A DNA stretch of 64,000 nt from Hsuehochloa calcarea. Lineage: Eukaryota; Streptophyta; Magnoliopsida; Poales; Poaceae. Below the pieces are notes generated by a model. The model was not told the DNA's origin, did no database searches, and saw only the letters and a list, made by a program, of their open reading frames with translations. This document shows positions 1 to 12,570 of the stretch, one piece after another (the stretch's first letter is position 1; each line of letters opens with the position of its first letter). Made by a program: the position numbers and the translations under genes. Location: NCBI GenBank assembly GCA_036346395.1, contig CM070604.1, positions 47,085,662 through 47,149,661 on the forward strand. Direction: 5' to 3'.

Positions 1-911
1 AGCGCTTAGTTCCGACAACGCATCCGAGATTCCCACGACCAATGCAGGTTTTCCTCCCTCCATGCGGCTATAAATTCCACAACTCTCGAACTCGCTTCTT
101 GATTTCGTTCTCGTTCTCTCTCTCGTCGCTGAGGACATATAGAACATAATCAATTTTTTTTGGGAATTATAGTTCGGAGCAGTTGTTAGCACCGTACCAA
201 TTTTGAATGTTTCCCCTGAAGGGTAGGTAATTTTTGTCTGTTGCAGTTGTCGTTATTACCATAGTCATAATTTATTAGTCTTACTTAGGTAGTCCTAATT
301 AATGTAGCTTGTATTCTTAATTAAATAGGTGTTAATAAGTAAATCGTAGTTTTTTACAGTTAAAAATTTAGTCGTAACTAATGTATCGGTAATTTATTAG
401 TGCATCATAAGTAGTCGTAATTAAGTTGGCTTAATTATTTGAGTATGATTTAGTTATTGGTTAAAAAATTAGTGGTAAATAAATACATGTAATTAATTAG
501 TAGTAATTTAGTGGCAAGTAATCAGTCGTAATTAGTTTAGTGTTAATAAGTTTGGCTTAATTAATTTAATGGGAATTAATTAGTCATAATTACTTTAGTC
601 GTAATTAGTTTAGTGCTAATCAATTTGGCATAATTAATTTAGTGAGAATTAATTAGTGGTAATTAATCAGTCGTAGTTAGTTTAGTGCCAATTAGTTAGG
701 CATAATTAATTTTGCGCAAATTAAGTAGTCGTAATTAATTTAGTGGCAATTAATCAATTGTAGTTAATAAATCGTGTTTCTCTAGGTCGTGGTTTATTAG
801 TGGTAATTACAATAGTATTGAATAACTCGTAAGTATTTTTGGACAAGTGTCATATTAAATTTGTGGTAACTACATAACATGTTTGTTATTTCGGGTTATC
901 GTGGCTTTAGG
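1..911 (+). promoter_or_regulatory. Promoter, leader and leader intron of left MULE transposase copy
   Basis: A TATA box (CTATAAATT) lies at 68-76, followed by a CT-rich leader around 95-125. From about 200 to 900 the DNA is AT-rich and built of degenerate short units such as TTAGTCGTAATTAAT and TTTAGTGCCAATTAG, without an ORF. A 3' splice site-like TTTAG ends at 911, just before the ATG at 923. A leader intron ahead of the coding start is inferred, by analogy with the better-defined leader intron at 62133-62758 of the related element at the right edge. I could not fix the 5' splice site. Confidence 0.4.
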
Positions 912-922
912 TAATTTCGAAT

Positions 923-1350
923 ATGCAAAACTTGCTAGTGTTTTATGGGGACGGTTTCGTACAGGCTGGACCCGATGGGTTGGACTTGTCGAGATGTAGT
1001 ACATGGTGGTCCTGTCGGTGGGGGCTTGATGCGATGAATATCCACGAGCTTCAGGGTTGCATCCGGAGGGAGTTCGACATGGAGCCAATAACGAAGAAAC
1101 TTGGCATTGAACGGATCACCCGCACGAAGGGCATATGGGAGCCGGTCAAGGTAAATGGAAGCGTAGATATACGGGAAGCCGGTGGCGTACGTGAATTTCG
1201 TACGTAGGGTGCCGGGACACCTTGATGATGATGGGGCCTCGCCAAGTGGACAACCGTAGGTGGAGCTTGAAGACAGTAGCACGAAATGTGCTATCTCGGA
1301 GGGAAGACTCGTGCATAATTTTGTGCCAAATGAGGGAGCAGAATTGTGGT
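923..1350 (+). pseudogene. MULE transposase N-terminal fragment (broken)
   Basis: The ATG at 923 opens 94 codons that end at a stop at 1205-1207. The peptide resembles the N-terminus of plant MuDR/MULE transposases: a VFYGDG start, a GPDGLDLS segment, then about residues 43-70 with ELQGCIRREFDMEP and KKLGIERITR, the predicted fold that precedes the zinc-binding and DDE domains in this family. After the first stop all frames are broken, and by about 1390 the opposite strand carries a PMD sequence instead. No DDE catalytic domain or SWIM zinc finger is present, so this is an inactive remnant. Family recognition is by motif memory only. Confidence 0.6.
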
Positions 1351-1384
1351 GGTTGGCCCGCATTGACGCGGTGCGTCCAAACAA

Positions 1385-1798
1385 CCTCGTCGGATGTATC
1401 CTCCGGGCACTGGCTGAAAATGCCTCAACCAAATCCGAGAGACGCCACATACACTGTCCCTTGTAGGTATGCCGAACCCATTCCGCAGCATGGCCTTCCA
1501 GTCCACCGACGGACAGCTTGAAGTAAGTGGCTCAACCCAGATCGGAGATCGGTCAGGAATGAAACGTCCGTAGGGTGACCGTTATCTCACACCACCGAAA
1601 GTGAAACGTATGCGTCTCGGACCTCCACTTATCGACAGGTACCGACAGCAGGCTGCCGTCCAGAGTGAAGTGGCATCCGACCGAGACCAGCCTCATAAAG
1701 GGCAACAAACCCGTGTCTCGAATGATGGGGACGTAGCGAACGTCCCGCTCCCAGCAATCCCTCCCGGTCCGTAGCGCTAGGGGTGGAGGGCCATCCAC
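1385..1798 (-). pseudogene. Plant mobile domain (PMD) gene fragment, left copy
   Basis: On the minus strand this matches the plant mobile domain (the 'aminotransferase-like' domain carried by transposons and by MAIN/MAIL proteins). Reading from 1798 down, one sees TGLLPFMRLVS, then DKWRSETHTFHFRWCE and ITVTL, the hallmark (W-x-E-T-H-T-F-H) of the domain. A frame change follows near 1555, then VDWKAMLRNGFG and, after another frame change near 1430, a SRIWLRHF and PEDTSDEVV segment. The same domain is on the plus strand at 62762-63300. It converges on the MULE fragment at 923-1350. No intact frame remains. Confidence 0.6.
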
Positions 1799-1869
1799 GC
1801 CCTCATCGATCTACGATTTGCATCGGTGATTCTTGTCGTAGAAGGGTTTTAAGCTCTGGTAGAGGCATG

Positions 1870-2586
1870 GCTTGCAAGACATGGAAGAGATAGTCTATTT
1901 GTGAAAATATTGATGATGCTGATAGATGACTATAAATAATAAATTACGCATAAATACAGAGAAGAAATAGCGAGCACTAAATAACTAGAACCATATTAAG
2001 TATGACTAAAATAGTTGCGACTAAAATAACTAAAACTAATTAATTACCATAAATGAACGTGTGTTACATAATGACATCTATATTACTCACTGCTTAATTT
2101 ATTACAATGACCTAAATAGCACTAAAATCATTACGCCAAATTTATTGCCATAGATTAAGAACAAAAAATTATTACAGCTAACTAGGGTCACTAAATTAAT
2201 TAACAGTAATTAATGACAGCAAATTAATCACATCTGATACAATACGACCAAAGTATTTACGACTAATTTGTTAAAAGTTAACTTTGACTAACTATTTTAG
2301 ACTAATTAATTGAGTAAAATAATGTACTTAAGACTAATTAATTGGTAAATAATTAACTACACTTAAAAATTACAACCTATAAATTAAGTAAGATTAATTT
2401 TGCTACAACTACTTTAGTAACCATAAAATTTAAAAATAAATAACGTATAAGAAGAAACTTACATGTTGATATAACTGTTAATGATGACTGCAAATAATAC
2501 CTAGTCGTCAAAAAAACTAAAATTGAAAGGACAAGAAAGCGAGATGCAAGTGTAAAATGAAATCACACTTTTCTGCAATTAAATAA
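1870..2586. other. AT-rich, gene-free; probable PMD leader intron region
   Basis: No ORF is present. The stretch is built of the same kind of ATTAATTA-rich degenerate units as 200-900 and 62150-62750. By position, upstream of the minus-strand PMD fragment, it would be that gene's leader intron. This is inference from composition and order. Confidence 0.3.
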
Positions 2587-2634
2587 ATATATATATATAA
2601 AAAATTAAATATATATATATATATAGAGAGAGAG
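2587..2634. repeat. (TA)n/(GA)n microsatellite
   Basis: Two alternating TA runs are separated by an A-rich spacer, and the second passes directly into a GA run of about ten bases. Confidence 0.9.
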
Positions 2635-2639
2635 GTTGC

Positions 2640-4470
2640 TCAGGAGGAGAGAATTAGATTCCCTTCCGCGCCACCGCCATAAGACAAAGTGCTAGCCTCT
2701 CCTACTGGTTATCATGTCCACAGTACGGTACATTGAAGGAGTCAACGCGGGACTACATCACCGCATTGTAACTGTACTTGCTACAGTACTATAATACTGT
2801 CTACCCATCGTAAAACATTTTTCACTGTGACCTCTGCAGACAAAATTACACTACACACTACATCACCGCACTGTAACTGTTACAAAATTACACTACCATC
2901 GCACTATACAATACAGCACAAATGAACAATGTAGCACACACAGTTAACCTGGATATGTAACATTTAATTTGTGACAGTAATCTTTACTGTTGATTTACTT
3001 AAAAGTTTCGAAAACTAATCCCAAAAAATAAAAGGGGAAGAATAAACGGACAAGGAATAAATAAAAGGGGAAGGGTAAAAGGGGGCAAAAGCTAAGAGAT
3101 AAAGAAAAGCGCGGCCCTGACATTTCCTGCAGGAGCCTGATAAACATCACGTTTCGTGTTGGATTAATCATTCAGCACTGACATGTGGGGGTACAGTGAA
3201 CCTTAGCCCCCACATGTCGGTATCCAGTTTGCATCGCTAGCTGTCGTGTTTTCAAGCCGCAAGTCACACGTAGAACTAGTTTTAGGGTGATATGATACTA
3301 TTTATTGCGCTAATAGTAAATTTAATTATCTCCCTAATATATACCAAAAATAGTATCCATCATCGTGTCTCTGGAGTTGGACTCGTGATGCGCGATTCAA
3401 CCCACTAGAGTACGGATTTGGGCGAGTCCAGTCCCTAAAGGCACGTCAAAGGGCACTACTGTGCTCTGGAGCCACGGACGGCGCCTCCGTGCCTTCCCGC
3501 CACGGAGGTGGCGAGTGACCCTGACAGCCGCGCGGAGGAGCGAAAAAATAGATTTAAAAAAATCATTTATGACACTATTTGTATTTTTTTTAATTCTTGT
3601 GGTGAGTGATTGCGACAACCTCTTTGGATTTTTTTTTTACCTCGCACTCGCAGCTTCAAATGTATTATTACATATACTAGAATTTTTTTTACAAAATTTT
3701 TTACATGAAATCACGACACATCACAGCACACGCAGCTTCAAACATATGTGTCAACAGTTGCCATCATTCACAACCCTCGGTGACTCGGTGAGTCGATAGA
3801 CGATGCATGTGAAATACTATTTGACGATGCGACGGCAAACAGTAATACACCATCATCGGACACGGCGGCAGGCAGTAGTACACGATTGTTTTTGGGAAAG
3901 ATAAGTGCCAGTTTGCATCCCTGAATATTCACAAGAAAACAATATAAATACATGGAATTCATACAGAATTCCAACATTCCAAATAGAACTTAAATGTATT
4001 ATATTTTAGCATAGGATTTGTATGCGCAACACATTATGATAGAAAACCAACGACAACTAAGTAAATATTTAGAATGTGCAGAAACAAGCTGTTTGGTGGC
4101 TGCTATATCTATTTCACATTCAAGTTGAATGAGTATTTGATTTTTCATGGCTAGTGTCGGATTTGTTGGAATGGCTTTGGCATATTGTATTATTTTTTAC
4201 TGACCTGCTTTTTTATTAAGTAGAAGTAAATAATAGTACTAATAATTTAGCCCCGTTTAAAACACATAAATTCTTCTAAATTTCTCCGAGTATTGAATTA
4301 TTTCGTGTAAAATTCAAGCGAAAACCTTGGGAAATTCGAGTTTTTGGCTATAATTGCACCTTTTGAACCCGCATTTGCAGAAATCAACATCTCCCGCGCA
4401 CCACGTCAGCCGTTGCCGTACGGCCGCCGTGCTGCAACGCCTCTGCCGCCGCCACGTGCCTCCCCAGGCA
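2640..4470. other. Intergenic region upstream of the receptor kinase
   Basis: No gene is recognised. It holds a direct repeat built around ACTACATCACCGCA (about 2753 and 2859) and an inverted repeat at 3178-3191 and 3207-3220 (CTGACATGTGGGGG against CCCCCACATGTCGG, 13 of 14 paired). A plus-strand ORF of 112 codons at 3461-3799 has T-rich, membrane-like composition without family resemblance, and I do not call it a gene. Confidence 0.5.
3178..3220. repeat. Short inverted repeat (hairpin)
   Basis: Arms of 14 bp flank a 15-bp loop. Each arm contains the palindrome ACATGT, common in grass 5' flanks. Function unknown; it could be the remnant of a small foldback element. Confidence 0.6.
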
Positions 4471-4477
4471 GCCCGTC

Positions 4478-4625
4478 TGTTCTTTGAGTACTGTTCATCG
4501 AGTAATGTTTTCGAGTACTATCAATCGTTTCGACTGTCTGAGGAGGTTCGACTACACGATACCTGATCGGAGGAGGTTCGATGAACAATACTCGAAGGAG
4601 GTTCGAAAAACAGTACTCGATGAGC
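4478..4625. repeat. TCGAGTACT / GGAGGTTCGA minisatellite
   Basis: A small array lies about 0.8 kb upstream of the kinase start codon. First come imperfect units around TCGAGTACT, each holding the palindrome AGTACT, then three units around GGAGGTTCGA. The same two-part order recurs at 39835-40145 inside a transposon, which suggests a common mobile origin. Confidence 0.6.
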
Positions 4626-5059
4626 CAGAGCTAGAGTCAATTGGCTGAGTTGACTGCCGGAGGGCACGTGGCGGTATGAGAGGTGTTACTGCACGATCGC
4701 TGTGCGGCAATGATTGATGTGGTGTTTGGAAAGATGTTATTACGATGATCGTACAATAATAGTGTCATATCTGTAAATATAGCTGCGTATGATCGTTCCT
4801 GCGAATACGGGTTCAAAAATTTAATAACTCGAAAATTCCTGCGATGTAAATGGTTCTGTTATCCACCAAATGGCCAGCACATGATGGAAAGTCCGATCTA
4901 CCCACGGATTACACAGGTTGTAGGGCCCACCTGCAGGTACTACCGCAGCTATACACTTCTGAGTATTCACCCCATCCATTCTTATATGGGTCCCACATGT
5001 CATGGGGATCATGCCCTACGACGTGTGACTCGAGTTCTACTAGTCTAGCCTAGGCAACC

Positions 5060-5439
5060 AGATAGAGAGAGAGAAAACTACGACACTGATGTGACCTCTT
5101 GGTGTCCATCTCTCCTTCTCTCTCACTATCTCACTATCTCGTCCTCTCATGAAATCACACTCTCTAAAGCCTAAACTCCCATATCTCTCTCTCTCTCTCA
5201 AATTCCCAACTTATAGCCTACGACTCGCTCTAGCCTCGTAGCCCCTGCCACTCTATTGCCCAGCCATACAGCTACTCGCTGTCACTGAGCCAGCAGCACA
5301 GCAGCGCGAGTGCGCAAAGCCGAGCGCGAGAACCCAAGAAACCAACCAAGACCTCCACCCCATTAAACCACACTTCACACGCCATACTTGTGCCTCTCAC
5401 TGTAATGTCACTGCCTGGATACCTCACAGCTCAGCGGCC
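5060..5439 (+). promoter_or_regulatory. CT-rich 5' leader of the receptor kinase
   Basis: Pyrimidine-rich DNA runs from about 5100 to 5205, including a CT dinucleotide run near 5180-5200, then more even sequence up to the ATG at 5440 in the context GCGGCCATGACGG. CT-rich leaders are common in plant receptor kinase genes. No convincing TATA box was found, and the transcription start is not defined. Confidence 0.4.
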
Positions 5440-8400
5440 ATGACGGCGACGGCGACGACGACGGCAGCGGTGGCGGCCACCCGCGCTCTCATTGCCTTGC
5501 TCCTCGTCGCCGTGGCCGTCGGCGACGACGGTTGGTGCTCTCGTTTTCGTTTCTTGGTTTTCTGGGTGTTGTCTGGTTTGTGTACTGGGGAGCAAAGATT
5601 CAGGGGGATGGTTGGTTTGTTAGGATTAGTATTTTATTAGTGCTGCAAGTACGCACTTTTGGAGGCATGGTGATTATCCAGTGCTCCCAGTGCCATTTTT
5701 TTATTGCCATAAGCGAAGTCTAATGCTTAACTATCCTTGTGAGGTGTGCCCCTTCTCCTATCTTCTCTTGCCTTCTCCCCTCTCTGGGAGATAGTTCTTA
5801 ACATCTTGTTGTAGCAGCCGCTAGCTAGTCCACCAATGTTTTCAAAGTGAGATCTTCTTTTTCTTTTGTGTTCTGGTTTGTTTCCCAAGTACCACTGCTC
5901 TGCCTTACTATTGTTCTGTTACTCATAGGAGCAGACGCTGGTGGTACCAAGAAATGGGTTGAACATTAAATCTTGCACTCCTTGTTCAGGTGTTCAAAGA
6001 TGGAAGCTCGGTTATCTTTTCTTTTTCCTTTTCTTTTTGCTGTCACTGGTTTTGCCCCAATCTGTTGAGCATATTGTTGCTACCCATCAGGATTCATCTT
6101 AGTACTCCAACCTTTTTTGCTTCACTACTGTACTGTTCTTTATGCTTTTCAAATCCGATGTTTTTGAACTCAGCATGTTTTCTTACCTTCAAGACTAAGC
6201 AAAATAATTGTTAGCATCGTAACCAACTCCCTTTTGGTTGATTTTTTTCAGATTCTACTGATCTTGATTCTGTTTTGTGTTGCCATTTTCTTGTGCTAAT
6301 GTGGCTGGCTTACATTACATCCAGGTTCGACGCTGCTAGAGATCAAGAAGTCCTTCCGCAATGTCGACAACGTACTGTACGATTGGGCCGGCGACGACTA
6401 CTGCTCGTGGCGCGGCGTCCTCTGCGACAACGTCACCTTCGCCGTCGCCGCGCTGTAAGAAGAGCTTCCGTTAAAAGTTTACTCCTTTCCTACTGACTGC
6501 AATGTTTGGTCACTGATGCGGCGTGTTAATGCAAATGCAGCAACCTCTCCGGGCTCAACCTCGAAGGCGAGATCTCTCCGGCCGTCGGCAGCTTGAAGAG
6601 CCTTGTCTCAATGTACGGATGATGTCTTGTGTTAACCTGCTGGCCTGTGTGGTTGACTGGAATGTAGCTTCCTGGTGCTTGGCTTGCGTTAACTTGTGGA
6701 TTTGGATATATACATGTAGTGATTTGAAGTCGAATGGGCTGTCCGGGCAGATACCTGATGAGATTGGCGATTGTTCGTCGCTTAGAACGCTGTGAGTGGA
6801 CTCTACAGTGATGTTTAGGTTTTGGAAATAATGCGTGCTAACTTTTTTTCTTGGTTTAGGGATTTGTCCTTCAATAACTTGGATGGGGACATACCGTTCT
6901 CAGTGTCGAAGCTGAAGCACCTTGAGAACTTGTAAGGCCTGTTCTTGCTGAAATGCATTTAGTAAACAAATTCTTTGGAAGTTACTGCTCAAGTGCTTAT
7001 TATGTGCTGGTGTTTGTGATTTTCTAGGATATTGAAGAACAACCAGCTGATCGGTGCTATCCCATCAACGCTCTCACAGCTCCCAAATTTGAAGATTTTG
7101 TAAGTTGCAACATGATTATGATGTTCTGGATCAAATTAAGATTGTTCTGAATTTCTAATGTGATTTGCACGTTAGGGACTTGGCTCAAAACAAACTGAGT
7201 GGGGATATACCAAGACTTATCTATTGGAATGAGGTTCTTCAATACCTGTAAGTTATCCTTAACTTTGTGTCACCAGTTCAAAGATTGTGTACTAGTCTTG
7301 TTACTGTAGTTGCATTATTAGTATGTTTAAGAGCCTGCCAATAGCTGGGAAAATTCATGAAGCTTTTATGGTTAGAAGAACATTATAGTAAGACACCACC
7401 ATTTTATGCACATGGAGTCGTGTGAACTTGTGAAGTGCTAGTCTTTTTTTAATGTTTTGTGGCTGAATTGATCATATACATAGAGGCTTGCGTGGCAACA
7501 ATTTACAAGGAAGCCTCTCCTCGGACATGTGCCAGCTGACTGGCCTTTGGTACTTGTAAGTATGCTGCTTACCAATTTGTCACCACAGTGTGTTGTGTAT
7601 CCTCTATCTGGTTCTAATGTTACAATCACTCCGACCAGTGACGTGAAGAACAATAGCTTGACTGGGGTGATACCAGAGACCATTGGAAACTGTACGAGTT
7701 TCCAGGTCTTGTACGTATTTACATTCTTGCCCCCTCTTTGTTATGCTATTTTTCCTTGGGTTTGTGAAGTTTTTCTAACACTTTGTAATGGTAGGGATTT
7801 GTCTTACAATCAGCTTACTGGATCAATCCCATTCAACATTGGTTTCCTACAAGTCGCTACACTGTATGTAGTTGTTATTTAAAATGAAATGAATATACTA
7901 AACTTACATGCTTAACAGAGATAACACTAATCTGAAAAATTATGCATATTGTCTGTGTCAGGTCGTTGCAAGGGAACAAGTTCACTGGTCCTATTCCATC
8001 AGTTATTGGTCTCATGCAGGCTCTTGCTGTGCTGTAAGTCCAATGATGAACTTAAATATACTAAATTATTGGTTGATAAACAAAGGAGTCAGCATTGCCT
8101 CATCGCTGTTGGTGCAAGATTGATAGTTGATATGACCTTTTACCGTTTCAGAGATCTGAGTTACAACCAGTTATCTGGTCCTATTCCATCAATACTAGGA
8201 AACTTGACATACACGGAGAAGCTGTAAGTTTTATTTTCCCCCAATATATGGTTCATAGCTGCTTAGGATGATTTACCTGATAAATAATTCACCTCTGAAA
8301 GTTTTATGTTGGAATATTTCTGAGTCATTAACATCATATATCTTGTGCTTATAGATACATGCAAGGCAATCGGTTAACAGGGCCAATACCACCAGAGCTT

Positions 8401-11400
8401 GGTAATTTGTCAACGCTTCATTACCTGTAAGTGGAAACATTTATGTCAATTTTGGATATTCAAATTCAGGTTAACTTGCATTTTATCTTTGTTGACAAAA
8501 TATCCAAATTCAGAGAACTTAATGATAATGAACTTAATGGGGCCATTCCGCCCGAGCTTGGGAAGCTTACAGGCTTGTTTGACTTGTAAGTACTTTTTAG
8601 GCACCCTTTAATATTTGTTATTATTTCCCAAGTGTGTTAATAAAACAAACCGTTGATTTTGCTCTTGTTTCACAGGAACCTTGCAAACAACAACCTAGAA
8701 GGACCAATTCCTGACAATATAAGTTCATGTGTGAATCTCAACAGCTTGTAAGCATGGTTTCTTTCTAAATTTTTTGTGTCATGTGCAGTATCAGAATACA
8801 TATAATGTGTTAATTTTCCTTTACAGCAATGCTTATGGCAACAAGTTAAACGGGATTATTCCTCGTTCATTGCGGAAACTTGAGAGCATGACATATTTGT
8901 AAGTTATAGAGTGTTTTAAACCTTAAATTGTGCTATAATAAAGTCGAAAGAATTATCCTGATCCTATTTTTAAAAATTAGTGAATGTTCATACTGATCTG
9001 CTCCCTTGTTCACTGTGTTGCTTAGTGGCTTCTGTTCATCTGTTTTTTTAGGAATCTGTCATCAAATTATCTAAGTGGCCCTATACCTATTGAGCTATCG
9101 AGAATCAATAATTTGGACACCTTGTAAGTCTCATTAGCTCATCAATCGTCGGGAATATCTGTTTTATGCTATGCCATGTATAATGAAGATACATATATCA
9201 GGGATTTATCCTGTAACATGATTACTGGTCCAATTCCATCAGCCTTTGGCAGCTTGGAGCATCTATTAAGACTGTAAGTTTACGGCATTACCATGTTTTC
9301 GTATGTTTCCAACATCATGTGTTGACATTGTGGAGATTGCTTCTCTAGTAACTTGAGCAAGAATGGTCTAGTTGGATTCATCCCTGCAGAGTTTGGGAAC
9401 TTGAGGAGTATCATGGAGATGTAAGTACCCGGTGATCTAATCGTGAATCCTTAAGTACCCGGTGATCTAATCGTGAATCCTTCTACTGATTAGTTCTTCG
9501 GATGCTGTATGAAATAACTTGGGGGTGTTGTTTCAGTGATTTGTCCGATAACCACCTTGGCAGTCTGATTCCTCAAGAACTTGGAATGCTGCAAAATCTG
9601 ATATTGCTGTGAGTTATATCTTTTCATGTCACTTTTTTTTGGAATCCATAAGCTTGGTGGAAGGTTCAGAAGGTAATCTGTAATTGACTTCTGATTCATC
9701 TGTATTATTCGCTCTTGCAGAAAACTAGAAAACAACAATATAACTGGGGATGTCTCTTCACTGATAAACTGCTTCAGCCTCAATATCTTGTAAGTTAACA
9801 ACCAGAAAATTTTTTAAGCCTGCGCGGATGTTTAGTTTTGCTGACATTATCTTCTTGTATTCGTGAACAGAAATGTATCATACAATAATTTGGCTGGTGT
9901 TGTCCCTACTGACAACAACTTCTCACGGTTTTCGCCTGACAGGTAGTGTGCTCCATCATTTCCATTACTATTCGATCCTATTGATCAGACTTACAAATAG
10001 TAGTCTAACGATCTGCTCCTTTCTTCAGCTTCTTGGGTAATCCTGGACTTTGTGGATATTGGCTTGGTTCTTCATGCCATTCCTCCAGCCACCAAGAGAA
10101 ACGTAAAAACAGTGTTTCATTCATCAATTGCTTTCAAGTAAACTCTTCATATCTAATAGACCATCACCTTCCCCTCCTGGATTTTCTATGCAGCAATAAT
10201 CTCAAAGGCTGCAATACTTGGCATTGCTATGGGCGGGCTTGTTATCCTCCTGATGATCTTTGTAGCTGTTTGCAGGCCGCACAGTCCTCCTGATCTCAAA
10301 GATGTCTCTGTAAGCAAACCAGGTAATGCATCTACATGAGTTCTGGACCTGCTGTTTCAATAAATCAATTATTTACCTTCTTGGCAAGTTTTATGTTGTC
10401 ATACGAGTCATGTTTAGTGATTAATATATTTTTCAAACGATAATATTATATGGACTTACCATGACCAATAGTTCACTTTTGTAACTGGTCACTCATAGTT
10501 GATGCTAGAATAGTATAAATCTGTTGTAATAGATATGCATGTTGTTACAGTGAGCAATGTTCCCCCCAAGCTGGTGATCCTTCATATGAACATGGCCCTT
10601 CATGTATATGAGGACATAATGAGGATGACTGAAAACTTGAGTGAGAAATACATCATTGGGTATGGGGCATCAAGCACGGTTTACAAATGTGTGCTGAAGA
10701 ACTGCAAACCAGTGGCAATCAAAAAGCTGTATGCCCACTACCCACAGAGCCTGAAACAATTTGAGACTGAGCTTGAGACTGTTGGTAGCATCAAACACCG
10801 GAATCTAGTCAGCCTTCAAGGATACTCTCTATCACCTGTTGGGAATCTTCTCTTCTATGACTACATGGAAAGTGGCAGCCTATGGGATGTTTTACATGGT
10901 AAGTGCAGACTGGCAGCTCATTGACACAGTTTTTTGTCTAGGAATGCTGAGAATAGTTTAGTGTAACAGTGATCAGTAGCTAGCACTTACATGCTTGTTT
11001 TAATTTTGATTCTTTGTTTGTTCATCCGTCACAAAGCACCAACTGGTCGTTCTCAAATATTTGATGTTTTCACACATGCAGATTTGCTTATTTATTGATA
11101 GCAAATACTTGAATGAAATTACTATACCATATTATAACCGTAGTTCTTTTTTTTTTATTCTAGAAGGTTCATCCAAGAAGAAAAAACTTGATTGGGAGAC
11201 TCGCCTTCGAATTGCTCTTGGTGCCTCTCAAGGTCTTGCTTATCTTCACCATGACTGCAGTCCGCGAATAATCCACAGGGATGTAAAATCAAAGAATATC
11301 CTCCTTGACAAAGATTATGAGGCACATCTTACAGACTTTGGCATCGCTAAGAGTTTGTGTGTTTCAAAAACTCACACGTCGACCTATGTCATGGGCACTA

Positions 11401-12570
11401 TTGGCTATATTGATCCTGAGTACGCGCGCACGTCCCGTCTCAATGAGAAGTCTGATGTCTACAGCTATGGCATTGTTCTGCTCGAGCTGCTGACTGGCAA
11501 AAAGCCAGTGGACAACGAGTGCAATCTCCATCACTTGGTAACTATTTTTCGTTCTTGCAATTCTTCAGTTAAATGTGTCATTTTCATCAGGTTCATTTTT
11601 CTTTGGATTCTGGTAGTGCTCAATAATTGTTGAATAATGCCCATTAGGCTTGTGTTCCTACAAGGGGACCAACAACATCAAACTCATCTTGTGAGTAGAT
11701 CTATCTGCATTGTTGAGCCTGTGGTGGACTGATCCATTGTATATGGATATTGAAAGCTCCATTATAAGTTGCAGTGTTCCGTCCCCTAAAGCCTGCCATT
11801 TTTGTCCCCCCTGTCACCAATCATGTAGATGGAAAGCTACAAATGACAGTATAACACAAAATTATCACTAGTTCTTCTACCTTTTTTTTTCGAGGACTAG
11901 TTCTACTTCTACCTTGTAGCCATTAACTTTATTACACTGTAGTTTAGCATTTAACTCGCCTCTGATTCAGACCGGATTTGTATGACAAGATCTCCCTTAA
12001 GGATAGTAGTGATGCTGGTAATAAATAGGATAAATTTCACAGTTCCAGTATTTACACATTCCTAAAATTGTAGATCCTACTAGGAAAATTTTATATGTAT
12101 TGCTGAAAGTGACAGGGAAACAGATCTCACATTTTGCTGTATTTCGCCCGCTATTTTGTGCACAAATCATGTCACCATTCTTGTGTACTGTTGTAATGCA
12201 GATCATATCAAAGACTGCAAACAATGCTGTCATGGAGACGGTGGACCCAGACATCGCAGACACATGCAAAGATCTCGGCGAGGTCAAGAAGGTGTTCCAG
12301 CTGGCACTCCTTTGCACCAAGAGACAACCGTCTGATCGACCGACAATGCACGAGGTTGTGCGTGTCCTGGACTGTCTAGTACATCCTGACCCGCCACCAA
12401 AGCCCGCGCAACCACTGGCCTTGCCACAGCCACCGAGTGTCCCAAGCTACATCAACGAGTATGTCAGCTTGAGAGGCACCAGTGTGCTCTCCTGCGCCAA
12501 TTCGTCGAGCACGTCCGATGCAGAGTTGTTCCTGAAGTTCGGCGAGGTCATTTCTCAAAACACAGAGTAG
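5440..12570 (+). CDS. ERL: ERECTA-family (ERL-type) leucine-rich repeat receptor kinase
   Basis: A plasma-membrane receptor Ser/Thr kinase of the ERECTA family, which in plants perceives EPF/EPFL peptides with TMM and SERK partners and controls stomatal patterning, organ growth and inflorescence form. Twenty-seven exons join without frame error into 982 codons. Order: signal peptide (about 1-28), LRR N-cap with the C57/C64 pair, 20 LRRs each in its own exon, C-cap (GNPGLCGYW, about 555-563), transmembrane helix about 582-603, kinase about 650-930. The active-site residues are present: G-loop GYGAS (656-660), VAIK Lys677, HRD 773-775, DFG 793-795, and the activation-segment GTIGYIDPEYA. It is therefore an RD kinase, probably active. 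GNLLFYDYME and a C-terminus ending FGEVISQNTE look more like ERL1/ERL2 than ERECTA itself. The symbol is a family assignment; orthology to a named rice gene was not tested. Confidence 0.93.
5440..12570 (+). other. Exon map of the ERL-type kinase gene
   Basis: Exons read from splice sites and frame: 5440-5530, 6325-6454, 6541-6612, 6720-6791, 6860-6931, 7028-7099, 7176-7247, 7484-7555, 7639-7710, 7795-7863, 7962-8033, 8152-8223, 8355-8426, 8514-8585, 8676-8747, 8827-8898, 9052-9123, 9202-9273, 9349-9420, 9537-9608, 9721-9789, 9871-9942, 10029-10102, 10194-10322, 10551-10898, 11164-11537, 12202-12570 (stop included). All introns are GT-AG. The LRR exons 3-22 are 72 bp (two are 69 bp) and all share one phase, with splits inside the first LRR codon. 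The first intron is the longest (794 bp), and intron 26 (664 bp) splits the kinase domain. The sum is 2949 bp. Confidence 0.88.
9422..9481 (+). repeat. 30-bp tandem duplication at an intron 5' splice site
   Basis: Two exact 30-bp units (each starting TAAGTACCCGG) begin one base after the last base of exon 19. The first keeps GTAAGT as donor; in the second the corresponding dinucleotide is TT, so only the first site is usable. Confidence 0.9.

Noticed and set aside
3461..3799. 112-codon plus-strand ORF
   Set aside because: T-rich hydrophobic composition, no start context or homology; short and isolated.
10033..10293. 86-codon ORF beginning MGNPGLCGYW
   Set aside because: It reads exon 23 of the kinase through the following intron in one frame; the spliced gene explains it.
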